From DASRFA01 sp035651755 (lineage in GTDB: Bacteria > Desulfobacterota > Binatia > UBA12015): DNA of 64,000 nt. Position numbers and translations under genes: made by a program. Positions 32,902 through 41,868 of the stretch are shown one piece after another. Where the stretch lies: the NCBI GenBank assembly GCA_035651755.1, contig DASRFA010000018.1, positions 154,856-218,855 of the forward strand. Reading direction: 5' to 3'. The notes below the pieces were generated by a model that did no database searches, was not told the DNA's origin, and saw nothing but the letters and a program-made list of their open reading frames with translations. Within the stretch, counting starts at the first letter, position 1; each line of letters begins with the position of its first letter.

Positions 32902-32940
32902 CGTCGGTCCCGCGCCCGGCTGTCCGGGCGCGGGCCGACG
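32902..32940 (-). terminator. GC hairpin downstream of the beta-barrel gene
   Basis: A stem of about 17 bp with a single bulged base (CGTCGG-T-CCCGCGCCCGG against CCGGGCGCGGGCCGACG) around a CTGT loop. It sits 22 bp after the beta-barrel stop in its direction of transcription, before the BrkB gene. Confidence 0.6.
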
Positions 32941-32962
32941 ACCTCCCCGCGGTGACCCGCTC

Positions 32963-33670
32963 CTACTTCAGCAGGCCGCGGCGGAAGTCCTGATCCATCG
33001 AGCCGGCGGCGTGCTCGACCCGGTCGGCCGCGGCGCTCGTCCGGTCGGCCGCCTGCTCCGTGCGCGACGCCGCGTTCTCGACGCGCGTGACGGTCGTCGT
33101 GTCGACACTCACCCTCTGCTCGCGCTCGCCGCCGAACAGGTAGCCGATGCCGAACGTGCCGACGTGGTTCCCGTGGTCGACCTCGTCGGTCAGGCCGCCC
33201 GACTCGATGCCGTCCCAGAACCACTCGTAGCGGTACGCGACGTTGAAGAAGGTCTGCGGGCTGAGAAAGATCTTGAGCCCGACGTTCGGGCCCAGCGTCC
33301 CGGTCGATTGAATGTCGTTGTAGACCGCGCCGATGAAGCCTCCGACGTACGGCACGACGACCTGATCGGGATCCACCACGTAGTGGAAGTCGAAGAAGGG
33401 CTCGGTCCCGAGAATCCACTGGTCGCGCGCGTTGTCGATGAACGCGTAGTTCCCGGTCTGCCGGATGCCGGCCTCGAACCACGGCACGAAGAAGTAGCCG
33501 TACGAGACGTCGCCGCTCACGGTGCCGACGTCGGAGCCCTGGCGATGGAAGACGCCGGCCGAGGCCTGGATCTCCTGATCGCGTGCGACGGGCGCCGCAT
33601 CGGCGCTCGCTGCCGTGATCAGGAGGGCTCCGCCCGCGACGAGACGCGCGATCGCGAACCGCTTGCTCAT
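32963..33670 (-). CDS. Outer-membrane beta-barrel protein with helical tail
   Basis: A 235-residue exported protein. The signal peptide ends about ASADA (residue 25). Residues 30-190 alternate aromatic and small residues in strands (YGYFFVPWFEAGIRQTGNYA, PYVGGFIGAVYNDI, FFNVAYRYEWFWDG), as in small eight-stranded outer-membrane barrels. The last 45 residues are an Ala-rich amphipathic helix (VENAASRTEQAADRTSAAA), which could form a periplasmic coiled coil resembling Lpp-type heptads. The ATG at 33670 follows GAGAGGAGAG. Function unknown. Confidence 0.85.
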   Translation of the reverse strand: MSKRFAIARLVAGGALLITAASADAAPVARDQEIQASAGVFHRQGSDVGTVSGDVSYGYFFVPWFEAGIRQTGNYAFIDNARDQWILGTEPFFDFHYVVDPDQVVVPYVGGFIGAVYNDIQSTGTLGPNVGLKIFLSPQTFFNVAYRYEWFWDGIESGGLTDEVDHGNHVGTFGIGYLFGGEREQRVSVDTTTVTRVENAASRTEQAADRTSAAADRVEHAAGSMDQDFRRGLLK

Positions 33671-34171
33671 GGTCGTTCTCTCCTCTCGCGTGATGGCCGC
33701 GACCGCCCCGTGCGCGGACGACGCCACGTGCTCCGCACGCGAGTGCGGGCGGACGGGGACCGCTCGCAGGCATTCTGCTGCCTCGAGCGCCGGATGGCGG
33801 CGGCCGCGCTTCAAGCGCAAAGTCGCGGACGAAAATCTGCGGGATGGCGGCGGGAGCAAGACACGTGCCCCGCCGGCGCTTCCGCGCGACGCGGCGACGT
33901 CTCCGGCGGGCGCGCAGGTTCGACGACGTGGATCCGCGATCGAATCCGCGGATGCGCGGAGTTTCACCTACGTGGCCGTCGGAAGTTCAATGCGGAGAAA
34001 GACTTACAGGCTCGATGGCGGGCGGGGGGAGGCGGTCGGCGCGCGCGTCGGAACGCGCGGCGAGCCGAGCGGCGCGCTGCGCGACGAGCGTCGCGCAGCG
34101 GCCCCGGCGGGCTTGCGCGCCCGCCGGGGCGAGACGCGAGTCCCTCGTTCGGGACTCGCCGAGTCGGGCTC
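33671..34171. other. Non-coding 500-bp gap with two hairpins
   Basis: Holds no convincing gene. Near its left end is the promoter and leader of the beta-barrel gene. Toward the right are two hairpins that probably end the BON-domain transcript: a 12-bp stem GCCCCGGCGGGC/GCCCGCCGGGGC at 34101-34130 and an 8-bp stem CGAGTCCC/GGGACTCG at 34137-34158. Confidence 0.6.
34101..34158 (-). terminator. Tandem hairpins downstream of the BON-domain gene
   Basis: Stem 1 (34101-34130) is 12 bp with a 6-base loop TTGCGC. Stem 2 (34137-34158) is 8 bp with a 6-base loop. Both lie just beyond the stop at 34172 on the minus strand. Confidence 0.55.
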
Positions 34172-34729
34172 CTACTCCTGGTCGGCGTCGCGGCGCGGCT
34201 GCTGCGACGCGGTCGACGCGCCGGACCGGGCGCTCGCCTGCTGCACCTCGAGCTGGTCGTCGACGCGCTTCACGCCCGGCGCCTGCTGGGCGAGGCGAGC
34301 GATCGTCGCTTTCTCCTCCGGGCTCTTCACCGGGCCGCGCAGCGTGACGACACCTTGCTGGGTGACGATCTTCACGTTGTGCGCATTCGTCGAAAGCGAA
34401 TCGTTGCGGGTGATCTCGCGCCGGATTTGGCGCGTGATCTCGAGATCGCCCTTGTTGTTGCTCTGATCCATCGGGGTCACGCTGCGGTCGTCGCGATCCC
34501 GCTTGTTCCGGCCGGTGTTGTCGGCCGGATGGTTCGCGGCGTCCGCGGACGTGTCGCCGGCCGTCGCGGCAAGGCGGCCGTCCGCAGCCGGCGCCATGAC
34601 GGCGGGCTGGTTGCCCGCCGGCGATGCGGGCAGCGAAATCTCGGCCGCGACCGCGGGCATCGCCACGAGCGCGGCGGCGGCGATCGGCGAAAGAAGCGCG
34701 TGACGCGCACGCAAACGAATGGGTCGCAC
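34172..34729 (-). CDS. Exported BON-domain protein
   Basis: A 185-residue protein with a signal peptide (basic, then LLSPIAAAALVAMPAVA), a long low-complexity stretch (residues 40-95) and one BON domain at about 100-165. That domain includes ITRQIRREITRNDSLSTNA, VKIVTQQGVVTLRGPVKSPE and GVKRVDDQLEV. BON domains bind membranes or lipids and occur in OsmY-type stress proteins of the periplasm. The GTG at 34729 was chosen because AGGAGGGGAACGAC directly precedes it; an ATG further upstream lacks such a site. Confidence 0.9.
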   Translation of the reverse strand: MRPIRLRARHALLSPIAAAALVAMPAVAAEISLPASPAGNQPAVMAPAADGRLAATAGDTSADAANHPADNTGRNKRDRDDRSVTPMDQSNNKGDLEITRQIRREITRNDSLSTNAHNVKIVTQQGVVTLRGPVKSPEEKATIARLAQQAPGVKRVDDQLEVQQASARSGASTASQQPRRDADQE

Positions 34730-35049
34730 GGTCGTTCCCCTCCTGTGCGGCAATGGCTCGCTCCGGCAATCGAAGCGTCACGCCGCTCGGATCGGTGGAA
34801 TGCGAACGCGATGCCAAAGTTGCTCCGGCCGTGGACGTGGGCGGGCCGACGTCATGACGCGGCCGAAGGCGCCGTGGGGCGCGCGCGTCCGTAAGAATTA
34901 CCGGACCGCGCGGGCGGAAAGTTCAGGGCGGGAAGGGCGGCGCGTCGTGCCGGATCGGCGCGCGGCCCGAGCGCCGACGCCGCACCGCGCGGGCGGCCGT
35001 CGGTCCGGGGTGAAGCGTCGAGCACACTTCTTGCCCGTTCGCCGGGGCG
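34730..35049. other. Divergent gap before the methyltransferase gene
   Basis: 320 bp between the BON gene and the methyltransferase gene. It contains A/T-richer islands (ACGATGCCAAAGTTGC near 34810, GTAAGAATTACCGG near 34890) compatible with promoters for one or both genes. No gene or long palindrome is seen. Confidence 0.5.
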
Positions 35050-36135
35050 ATGTCGGGCGCAACCCTGCGGGAGCTCGAGGCGGACGTCGAAGACCGCGCG
35101 GCGGAGCATGCCGTCCCCTGTCCGGCGTGCGGCGGCGAGCGGTTCGACATCCTGCTGTCGCCCGAGGAGGTCCGCGCCGAGCAGGAGTGGCTCGATGCGT
35201 TCCACGCCGCCCGCATCGAGCGGCCCGCCGGCGACGACGAGGGCGCGAAGGATCGCGCGAGCTTCACGCAGTCGGATGCGACCAACGTCGTCGCCTGCCG
35301 GGCGTGCGGCACCGTCCTCCGCGACCCGCAGCCGACGTGCCGCGCTCTCGCTCTCACGTACGCGCTCGACCACTACGGCGAGGACGCCCTCGCTCGGCTG
35401 GCCGCCAACCAGGAGCAGTTCTTCCGCGCGAAGCTCACGCAGCTCGCGGAGCACGCGATCGGCTGCGCGCTGCCGGGCGACGGCGCCCGCGTCCTGGAGG
35501 TCGGCAGCTTCGTCGGCGGCTTTCTCGTGGCTGCGCGCGAGCGCGGATGGCGCGCGCTCGGAGTCGACGTGGGCGTCGAGACCGTGGAATTCATGCGACG
35601 GAAGGGGCTCGACGTCGTCCGCGGGGACGTGCTCGACGCGGATTTTTCGACGGCCGCCTTCGAGGCGGTCTTCGTGTGGAACACCTTCGACCAGCTCTGC
35701 AACCCGGCCGACGTGCTCGCCCGCATCGCCGAGCTCGTGGGGCCGGGCGGGCTCCTGGTCGTCCGCGTCCCGAACGGTCGCTTCGAGGCCGCCTGCGTGG
35801 CGCTCCGGCGCTCCGCCGTGCGCGAGCGCCGGCGCGAGCGCATCCTCCGCGCTCAGGCGTACAACAACTTCCTGACGTTCCCCTACTTGACGGGCTACAC
35901 GCCCGAGTCGCTCGGTGCGCTCCTCGCGCGCCATGGTTTCCGCGTCGGGCGCGTGTATGGCGACACGATCCTGTCGCTCGCCGGGCCGGACACGAAGCCG
36001 TTCGCGGTGCATGAGGAGGAGCGGACGAAGCGCGCCGTCCTCCGCCTCTGCGAGCGCATCCGGTGTTCGGGCGGCGCAGTCGTGCACCCCTGGATCGACG
36101 TCGTCGGGCGGCGAGTCGACTCGCCGGCGGCGTAG
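35050..36135 (+). CDS. Class I SAM-dependent methyltransferase with N-terminal zinc-binding motif
   Basis: A 361-residue enzyme. A zinc ribbon is formed by CPAC (24-27) and CRAC (about 85-88), as in C-methyltransferases that act on sugars or small molecules. The SAM-binding motif is VLEVGSFVGGFLVAA near 147-161, followed by an acidic GVDVGVET loop and a VFVWNTFDQLCNP motif near 212. The C-terminal half carries LTFPYLTGYTPESLGALLAR. No signal peptide is seen. The substrate is not identifiable. It is single; the facing lipoprotein gene ends 4 bp from its stop. Confidence 0.9.
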   Translation: MSGATLRELEADVEDRAAEHAVPCPACGGERFDILLSPEEVRAEQEWLDAFHAARIERPAGDDEGAKDRASFTQSDATNVVACRACGTVLRDPQPTCRALALTYALDHYGEDALARLAANQEQFFRAKLTQLAEHAIGCALPGDGARVLEVGSFVGGFLVAARERGWRALGVDVGVETVEFMRRKGLDVVRGDVLDADFSTAAFEAVFVWNTFDQLCNPADVLARIAELVGPGGLLVVRVPNGRFEAACVALRRSAVRERRRERILRAQAYNNFLTFPYLTGYTPESLGALLARHGFRVGRVYGDTILSLAGPDTKPFAVHEEERTKRAVLRLCERIRCSGGAVVHPWIDVVGRRVDSPAA

Positions 36136-36139
36136 CCGC

Positions 36140-36499
36140 TCACTCTTCGGGCCAGTCCCAGTCGCGATCGGAGTGGTGATCGTGCCGGCGCGCGTACCCG
36201 TCGCCGCAGCAGTACGGGCCGCCCGAGCCCGCGCAGCAGCCGTCCGAGCGCGAGCAGCAGATCGTCCGGCCGTCGTGCGAGCACGCGAGATCGTCCTCGG
36301 AGCAGGCGTACCGGCGATCGTAGCGATGATCGTCGTGGTTCCAGGAATCGTCGTCGGCGCGGCGGTAGTCGTAGCTGGGATCGAAGATGCCGCGGACGAT
36401 GTCGATCGGTCCGGGCGGCGGGCCGCCGCCCGGGGAGCATCCGGCGACGAGCAGCGCGGACGTCGCCGCCAGGAGCCATCTGGCGAAGCGTTTCTCCAT
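36140..36499 (-). CDS. Small Cys/His-rich lipoprotein
   Basis: A 119-residue secreted lipoprotein. The signal MEKRFARWLLAATSALLVAGC ends in an LVAGC lipobox. After a Pro/Gly stretch comes a His/Asp/Tyr-rich section (DDSWNHDDHRYDRRY). A disulfide-type cluster follows with ACSEDDLACSHDG, ICCSRSDGCCAGSGGPYCCG and a final HDHHSDRDWDW. Eight or more Cys and many His suggest either a knot of disulfides or metal binding in the periplasm. The ATG at 36499 follows GGAGAG. No family recognised. Confidence 0.82.
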   Translation of the reverse strand: MEKRFARWLLAATSALLVAGCSPGGGPPPGPIDIVRGIFDPSYDYRRADDDSWNHDDHRYDRRYACSEDDLACSHDGRTICCSRSDGCCAGSGGPYCCGDGYARRHDHHSDRDWDWPEE

Positions 36500-36757
36500 G
36501 TGAAGACTCTCCGTTCTGCGGCGCGTCGCCGTCATCCCGCCACATCGTGCAAGCGCGGTGCCACGGATGCCGGGCGGCGCCCGCCTCCGCGCACCGCGCG
36601 AACCCGCCGCCGGCGACGACGCTTCGTGGCGCCACGCTCGACGCCTGCGCAAACGAACACGCCGGCCCTGCAAAGGATGCGGCCGTTCGCGCTCGCCCTC
36701 CGGTTCGACTATCGGTGCTCGGTCGCCCGACGCCCGCGCGCCGGCGACTGGCTCGCG

Positions 36758-38047
36758 ATGCAGCTCGAGGTCGCTTCCAGACGGCGCCGGCGAGTCGCCG
36801 GCGCGATCGTGGGATCGCTCGCCGCCGCGCTCGCGCTCGCCGCGGCGGCGCGACTCGCTGCAGCCGACGGCGGTGCCGCCGCGGGCGCGAGCCCGTACGC
36901 AGTCGAGAGCGAGGGGCCGTTCTCGCTGCGCGCGCTCGTCGACCTCCGCATCGCGCGCGGCAGCGAGGCGCCGAGCTGGCAGGAGGGCGGACCCGGAAAG
37001 CTGCGTTACGGCGGGATCGCGACCGCGGGCGATTTCGAGCGCGTCACGCGCTTTGCGATCGCGCAGCTCGCGCTCCAGCCCGCGGTGGAGCTGCCGTGGG
37101 GATGGCGCGCGCAGGCGCAGCTCAACTGGGACGGCGACGTCGACGATCGCGGCGACACGAGCCCCGACCACGACCCGGTCCGCCTCGTCGAGGCGTTCGT
37201 GCGCAAGGACTGGTCGCGCGACGACGGCGGCACGGCGCTCCTCGTCGGCCTGCGCAATCCGCCGTTCTCGCTCGAGCATCTCGGCCCGGCGCGGACGCCG
37301 CTTCTGAGCCTCACGCCTTCGGCGCTCGACAGCTGGCTCTGGGAGGAGGGAAGGATCGTCGGGTTCGAGGGGCAGTGGTGGCACTCCGCCGCCGATGCGC
37401 CCGAGATGGCGGCCTTCGCCGGTGCGGGCTTCGGCCCCGATCAGCAGGGCATCCTGCTCGCGCGCCGCGGCTGGGTGCTGAGCGACTTTCTGTCGGGCGT
37501 CAACAGCAAGCTGCCGCTCCCCGGAACCGGCGAGCTCGCGAACGTCTTCGACGAGCGCGACGGCCGCCCCGCGCTCTACGCCGGCGCGAGCGTCACCGAC
37601 CCGTGGAAGATCGCGACGGCGCACGCGGGGTACTCCGACAACCTCGGGAACCTCGCGGTCTCCGGCGTGTGGGAGACCCGCTTCGGCGTCGCGGGGGTGG
37701 TCGTGCAGCCGCCGGTTCCACTCGAGCTCGTCGTCGAATGGCTCTACGGCACTACGACGACGCGCGGCGCCGGGCTCGCCAGCACGATCAGCGCCGTCTA
37801 CCCGATGATCTCGTACCGCTGGCGGAACCACCGCGTGTCGTTCCGCTACGACGACTTCAGCGTGCGCGACGACGACGGCGGTCCCAGCACGACCGAGTCC
37901 GGCCACGCCTTCACCGTCGCGTACCTGCTCGAGATCGGGGTCCGGCACCGCGTCGCGGTCGAGTACGCGACCGTCGACAGCGACCGGCCCGGCGTGCGCA
38001 ACCCGGGCGACGACGGCTGGCAGGTCAGCTACCGGTTCCGGTACTGA
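36758..38047 (+). CDS. Outer-membrane porin-like beta-barrel protein
   Basis: A 429-residue exported protein. A long basic signal (SRRRRRVAGAIVGSLAAALA) is cleaved near residue 37. The mature part begins YAVESEGPFSLRALVDLRIA and shows repeated amphipathic strands with aromatic girdles, as in carbohydrate- or phosphate-selective porins. The protein ends in the strand GDDGWQVSYRFRY, with a C-terminal aromatic (Tyr) instead of Phe. The cupredoxin gene follows after 11 bp and the cyclase after that, so this is the first gene of a three-gene operon. Confidence 0.88.
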   Translation: MQLEVASRRRRRVAGAIVGSLAAALALAAAARLAAADGGAAAGASPYAVESEGPFSLRALVDLRIARGSEAPSWQEGGPGKLRYGGIATAGDFERVTRFAIAQLALQPAVELPWGWRAQAQLNWDGDVDDRGDTSPDHDPVRLVEAFVRKDWSRDDGGTALLVGLRNPPFSLEHLGPARTPLLSLTPSALDSWLWEEGRIVGFEGQWWHSAADAPEMAAFAGAGFGPDQQGILLARRGWVLSDFLSGVNSKLPLPGTGELANVFDERDGRPALYAGASVTDPWKIATAHAGYSDNLGNLAVSGVWETRFGVAGVVVQPPVPLELVVEWLYGTTTTRGAGLASTISAVYPMISYRWRNHRVSFRYDDFSVRDDDGGPSTTESGHAFTVAYLLEIGVRHRVAVEYATVDSDRPGVRNPGDDGWQVSYRFRY

Positions 38048-38058
38048 GGCGCCGTTCG

Positions 38059-38772
38059 ATGATCGCCCGCTGCTCGTCCTCGCGCGAACGCCGCCGCTCG
38101 CGCGCGCCCGCCCGGTGCTCCGGTGCGGCCCTCGTGATCGCGCTCGTGGCCGCGGTCGCGGCCGGAGCGGCGCCGGCGCGCACCGGTGCGGCCGAGATCG
38201 TCGGCCGCGTCGTCGACGGGGACGGTGCGCCGGTCGCCGATGCGGTGGTCTTCGCCGACGTGCTGCCGGCCGGCGTCCACCCGCCGTCGGCGACGCCGAC
38301 CGCGGTCATGGACCAGGTGCAGAAGCAGTTCGTCCCGCACGTCCTCCCGGTCGTCGTCGGGACGCAGGTCGCGTTCCCGAATCGCGACCAGATCCACCAC
38401 CACGTCTACTCGTTCTCGCGCACGAAGACGTTCGAGCTGCCGCTCTACAAGGGAGAGGACGCGCCTCCCGTCCTCTTCGATCGCGTCGGCGCCGTGAAGG
38501 TCGGGTGCAACATCCACGACTGGATGTCGGGCGTGATCCTCGTCGTCCCGACTCCGTACTTCGCGGTGACGGACGCTTCGGGCTCGTTCGCTCTGCGCGA
38601 CCTGCCGGCGGGGACATATGGTCTCGTCGCCTGGCACGAGCGCCAGAAGAGCGGCGAGGAAGCGCGGCTCACGGCGGTCGCGAGCGTCGCGCCCGCGCCG
38701 CTCGCCATCGCGCTCGATCTCGCGCCCGCGCGCGTCGCGCCCGCGCGCGGCGGCACCAGGGGCTACGAGTGA
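38059..38772 (+). CDS. Periplasmic cupredoxin, methylamine-utilisation type
   Basis: A 237-residue exported blue-copper-like protein. The signal peptide ends near residue 45 (TGAA). The type 1 copper ligands are visible: His in QIHHHVYSFS near 113, then Cys, His and Met in KVGCNIHDWMSG near 152-163. A carboxypeptidase-regulatory-like beta segment (GRVVDGDGAPVADAVVFA) precedes the copper domain, and another (VTDASGSFALRDLPAG) follows it. Homologues are called methylamine utilization proteins though most are not near mau genes. It probably carries electrons or handles copper in the periplasm. Its stop overlaps the cyclase start by 4 bp. Confidence 0.9.
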   Translation: MIARCSSSRERRRSRAPARCSGAALVIALVAAVAAGAAPARTGAAEIVGRVVDGDGAPVADAVVFADVLPAGVHPPSATPTAVMDQVQKQFVPHVLPVVVGTQVAFPNRDQIHHHVYSFSRTKTFELPLYKGEDAPPVLFDRVGAVKVGCNIHDWMSGVILVVPTPYFAVTDASGSFALRDLPAGTYGLVAWHERQKSGEEARLTAVASVAPAPLAIALDLAPARVAPARGGTRGYE

Positions 38773-40484
38773 GCTGGTGGAGCCGCCGACGGCTTCGCGC
38801 GCGCATCCTCCTCCCGTTCTCGCTCCTCCTGCTCGCCGCTCTGCTCGCGACGCTCTGGGTCGTGGGCGCGGCGGTCACCGGGTGGGTCGAGACGAGCCTC
38901 CGCCGCCAGTTCGGGATGACCGGAAACGTCTTCCGGGCGCTGATGGCGGAGCGCGCGCAGGGTCTGATCGAGGAGACGTCGCTTCTCGCGGCCGACTTCG
39001 CGCTCAAGCGCGCGATCGCGACCTACGACCCCGAGACGCTCGAGTCGGTCGCGGTGAACCAGCGCGAGCGTCTCGGCGTCGAGCTGCTGTGGATCGCCGA
39101 CGAGCGCGGTCGCTTGCTCGCCGCGGCCGGCGGCGCCGCGGAGGTCGGGCACCCGGTGGTCGAGGTCGCGCCGGTCGCGCGCGTGATGGAGTCCGGCCGA
39201 CCGGCGGTCGCGGTGACCGAAGTGGGGGGCGTTCTCGTGCAGGCGGTCGCGACCCCCGTGTTCGCGCCCGACCCGATCGGGTATCTCGTCGCGGGCTCGG
39301 CCATCGACGACGACACCGCTCGCCAGCTCGGCGCCGCGACCGGCACGCACATCTCGTTCGTGAGCTCGCGCCGCGTCCTCGCGTCGAGCTGGGCGCCCGA
39401 CGAGCGCGCCGCCGCCGTCCCGGTCGGCGAAGCGCCCCTCGCCGACGACGCGCCCGGGAGCGACCGGGCTCGCGCGACCTTCCTCGTCCGCGTGGGCGAC
39501 GCGCGCCTCCTCTCGATCGCGATCCCGATCGAAGCGGAGCTGCCGCGGCCGCTCTACGTCCTCGTGCAGGCGTCGTACGATGCCGCGCTCGGGCCTCTCG
39601 TCCACCTGCCGCAGCGCTTCGCGCTCCTCGGCGCCGCCGCGCTGGCGGCGGCGCTCCTCGTCGCGGGCGTCATCGCGGCCGGGATCGCGGCGCCCCTGCA
39701 GCAGCTCGCGCGCGCGATGCAGCGCGTGCTCGCCGGGGATCTCTCCCAGCGCGTCGCGCTGCGGCGGGAGGACGAGGTCGGGTTCCTGGGAGGCGCGTTC
39801 AACGAGATGGTCGCAGGCCTCGCCGAGCGCGAGCGCATCAAGGACACGTTCGGCCGCTTCGTGTCGCGCGACGTCGCCTCGGCCGTGCTCTCCGGCGACG
39901 CGGCTCTGGGCGGCGAGCGGCGCGAGGTGACGATCCTCTTCCAGGACGTGCGCGGGTTCACGACCATCGCCGAGGGTCTCCCGGCGGTCGTGCTCGTGCG
40001 GCTCGTGAACGAGCTCTTCACGGAGATGGCGGCCGCGGTCGAGTCGGAGGGAGGGATCATCCGCCAGTTCACGGGTGACGGCGTCATGGCGATGTTCGGC
40101 GCGCCGGTGTCCCATCCCGACGATGCGCCGCGCGCGGTACGGACGGCGCTCGCCATGGTCGCGCGTCTGCCCGTCCTGAACGAGCGCCTCCGGCGCGACG
40201 GGTTGCCCGAGCTCCGGATCGGGATCGGGATCCACACCGGCGAGGTTGTCGCCGGCCGGCTCGGGCCGGACGAGCGCAGCGAGTACGGGGTGGTCGGCGA
40301 TACGGTCAACATCGCGAGCCGGATCGAGGGCCTGACGCGCGACCTCGGCGCGACCATCCTCGTGTCGGCCGCGACCGCGAGCCTGCTCGGGCCGGAGTTC
40401 GCGCTCGGGCGGCGGGCGGTCGTGCCCGTGAAGGGCAAGGCGCAGCCGGTCGAGGTGGTGGAGGTGATCGCGGCGCGAGCCTGA
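38769..40484 (+). CDS. Membrane adenylate/guanylate cyclase with extracytoplasmic sensor and HAMP
   Basis: A 571-residue signalling protein. It has TM1 (about 12-36), a periplasmic sensor of roughly 240 residues (probably double Cache), TM2 (about 283-305), a HAMP linker, and a class III cyclase domain (about 375-560). Metal-binding Asp residues lie in FQDVRGFTTIAE near 393 and in FTGDGVMAMFG near 438. The substrate loop is VVGDTVNIASRIEGL near 512-526. It makes cAMP (or cGMP). The GTG start overlaps the cupredoxin stop. It may report the periplasmic state sensed with the porin and copper protein; that is inference. Confidence 0.92.
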   Translation: MSWWSRRRLRARILLPFSLLLLAALLATLWVVGAAVTGWVETSLRRQFGMTGNVFRALMAERAQGLIEETSLLAADFALKRAIATYDPETLESVAVNQRERLGVELLWIADERGRLLAAAGGAAEVGHPVVEVAPVARVMESGRPAVAVTEVGGVLVQAVATPVFAPDPIGYLVAGSAIDDDTARQLGAATGTHISFVSSRRVLASSWAPDERAAAVPVGEAPLADDAPGSDRARATFLVRVGDARLLSIAIPIEAELPRPLYVLVQASYDAALGPLVHLPQRFALLGAAALAAALLVAGVIAAGIAAPLQQLARAMQRVLAGDLSQRVALRREDEVGFLGGAFNEMVAGLAERERIKDTFGRFVSRDVASAVLSGDAALGGERREVTILFQDVRGFTTIAEGLPAVVLVRLVNELFTEMAAAVESEGGIIRQFTGDGVMAMFGAPVSHPDDAPRAVRTALAMVARLPVLNERLRRDGLPELRIGIGIHTGEVVAGRLGPDERSEYGVVGDTVNIASRIEGLTRDLGATILVSAATASLLGPEFALGRRAVVPVKGKAQPVEVVEVIAARA

Positions 40485-40553
40485 CGGCGCGCGCCGACGG
40501 CGCGCGCCGCACGGGTGGTCGCGGCGCCTCGCGTATGGGAGACATCGGATGCG

Positions 40554-41288
40554 ATGCCCACCGCGCCGCGCCGCGTGTTTCTACTCTCGCCGGCGAACGC
40601 GGGCGGCGAGCGCGCGCGGCTCGTGCTGAACGCGAACGCCCGCTTCGACCTCGCGGAGCGGCTGCGGACCGGGGACGTTTCACTGGGCGAGGTGTTCAGC
40701 TTCGTGAGCGGGCTCTACTTCCGCGGGAAGCTCGCGTACGCGCGGGCGTTCGCCGCGCCGCCGCGCGGCGTCCCGGGCGCGGTGGTCATCACCGGCGGCT
40801 ACGGCCTCGTACCGCCCGACACGCCGGTGTCGCTCGCACAGCTCCTCGAGATCGCCGCCGTGCCGATCGACGCGGGGCGGCGCGCGTACCGCGAGCCGCT
40901 GGAGCGCGACGCGCGGCTCCTTCTCGAAGCGTGCGGGCGGCGCTGCTCGTTCGTTCTCCTCGGCAGCATCGCCACGCAGAAGTACGTGGAGCCGCTCGTG
41001 TCCGTGTTCGGCGAGCGTCTGCTCTTCCCGATCGACTTCGTGGGCCGCGGGGACATGAGCCGCGGCGGACTGCTCCTGCGGTGCGCGCGCGCGGGGATCG
41101 AGCTCGAGTACGCGCCGGTCGCGGGAAGCATCCGCCATGGGCCACGCCCCCCGCGGCTCCCACGCATCCGGCCGGGGATCGAGCCGCCGGTCGCGCTCGA
41201 TCGGCCGCTGTCGCCGCATCCGGTCGCGACGAGCCCGCCGGCGACTCCGCGATCGAGAAAGAAGAGTCCCGGCCTGCCGCGGACCTAG
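40554..41288 (+). CDS. Conserved hypothetical protein (RVFLLSPANAGG family)
   Basis: A 244-residue cytoplasmic protein. It starts MPTAPRRVFLLSPANAGGER and carries DVSLGEVFSFVSGLYFRGKL near residue 42 and GAVVITGGYGLVPPDTPV near 78. It also has SFVLLGSIATQKYVEPLVSV near 143 and FVGRGDMSRGGLLLRC near 172. I have seen this type annotated only as hypothetical in diverse bacteria; it looks like a Rossmann-like small-molecule enzyme. The C-terminal 35 residues are Pro-rich and disordered. The ATG at 40554 was chosen because the family starts here. It lies 70 bp after the cyclase gene, perhaps in the same transcript. Confidence 0.83.
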   Translation: MPTAPRRVFLLSPANAGGERARLVLNANARFDLAERLRTGDVSLGEVFSFVSGLYFRGKLAYARAFAAPPRGVPGAVVITGGYGLVPPDTPVSLAQLLEIAAVPIDAGRRAYREPLERDARLLLEACGRRCSFVLLGSIATQKYVEPLVSVFGERLLFPIDFVGRGDMSRGGLLLRCARAGIELEYAPVAGSIRHGPRPPRLPRIRPGIEPPVALDRPLSPHPVATSPPATPRSRKKSPGLPRT

Positions 41289-41322
41289 GCACCCGACGAC
41301 ATGGAAGGTACCTTGGGCGCGG

Positions 41323-41847
41323 ATGCGCGAGACGAGGCGAAGGGGCGTCCCGACGCGATTCCACACCGCGATCGGCTTCCGACGCGGCGTGGACGCTCGT
41401 GCGCGTCGCGGACCGCCGGCCGTCGTCATCGACTTCGAGTGGGCGCGACGGAGCCGCAAGTTCGCCGACGTCGCCCGCGTGCGCGCGAACGCGGTCGTGC
41501 GCATCGCGCTCTCGCGCATCGCGCCGGACGGAGGTACCACGCTCGGGCTCGCTCGTCCCTGGCCGAGCGAGCGCGTGGAGAGCCGCCTCGTCATGCTCTG
41601 CCTGGAGATCTGGCTCGACGAGCTGCGGCAATGGCATCAGAGCATCGCAGGTCTGCATCCCGGGCTGCTCGTTCCGCTCGTCGCCGCGATGCGCGCGAAG
41701 GCGATCGAGATCCGATCGGGCGAGGGCGCGTTCAGCGTCGGCGCGTTCCGGCTCGCCAGCCTGCTGTGCGGCGCCGCCGACAGGCTCGAGCGCGAGGCCG
41801 ACCGCCTCGTGCATCCTTCCGATCGATCGAACGAGCCCGGCGACTGA
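41323..41847 (+). CDS. Hypothetical protein, no recognised family
   Basis: About 174 residues. The start is uncertain and ATG 41323 has no ribosome binding site that I can see. The central and C-terminal parts read like a real helical protein: VVIDFEWARRSRKFADVARV, LVMLCLEIWLDELRQWHQSI, LLVPLVAAMRAKAIEI. The composition is ordinary and no membrane segment or motif is recognised. It lies 34 bp after the previous gene on the same strand, and 21 bp from the facing lipoprotein gene. Confidence 0.6.
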   Translation: MRETRRRGVPTRFHTAIGFRRGVDARARRGPPAVVIDFEWARRSRKFADVARVRANAVVRIALSRIAPDGGTTLGLARPWPSERVESRLVMLCLEIWLDELRQWHQSIAGLHPGLLVPLVAAMRAKAIEIRSGEGAFSVGAFRLASLLCGAADRLEREADRLVHPSDRSNEPGD

Positions 41848-41868
41848 ATCGCGGCTCGATCGCCGCTT

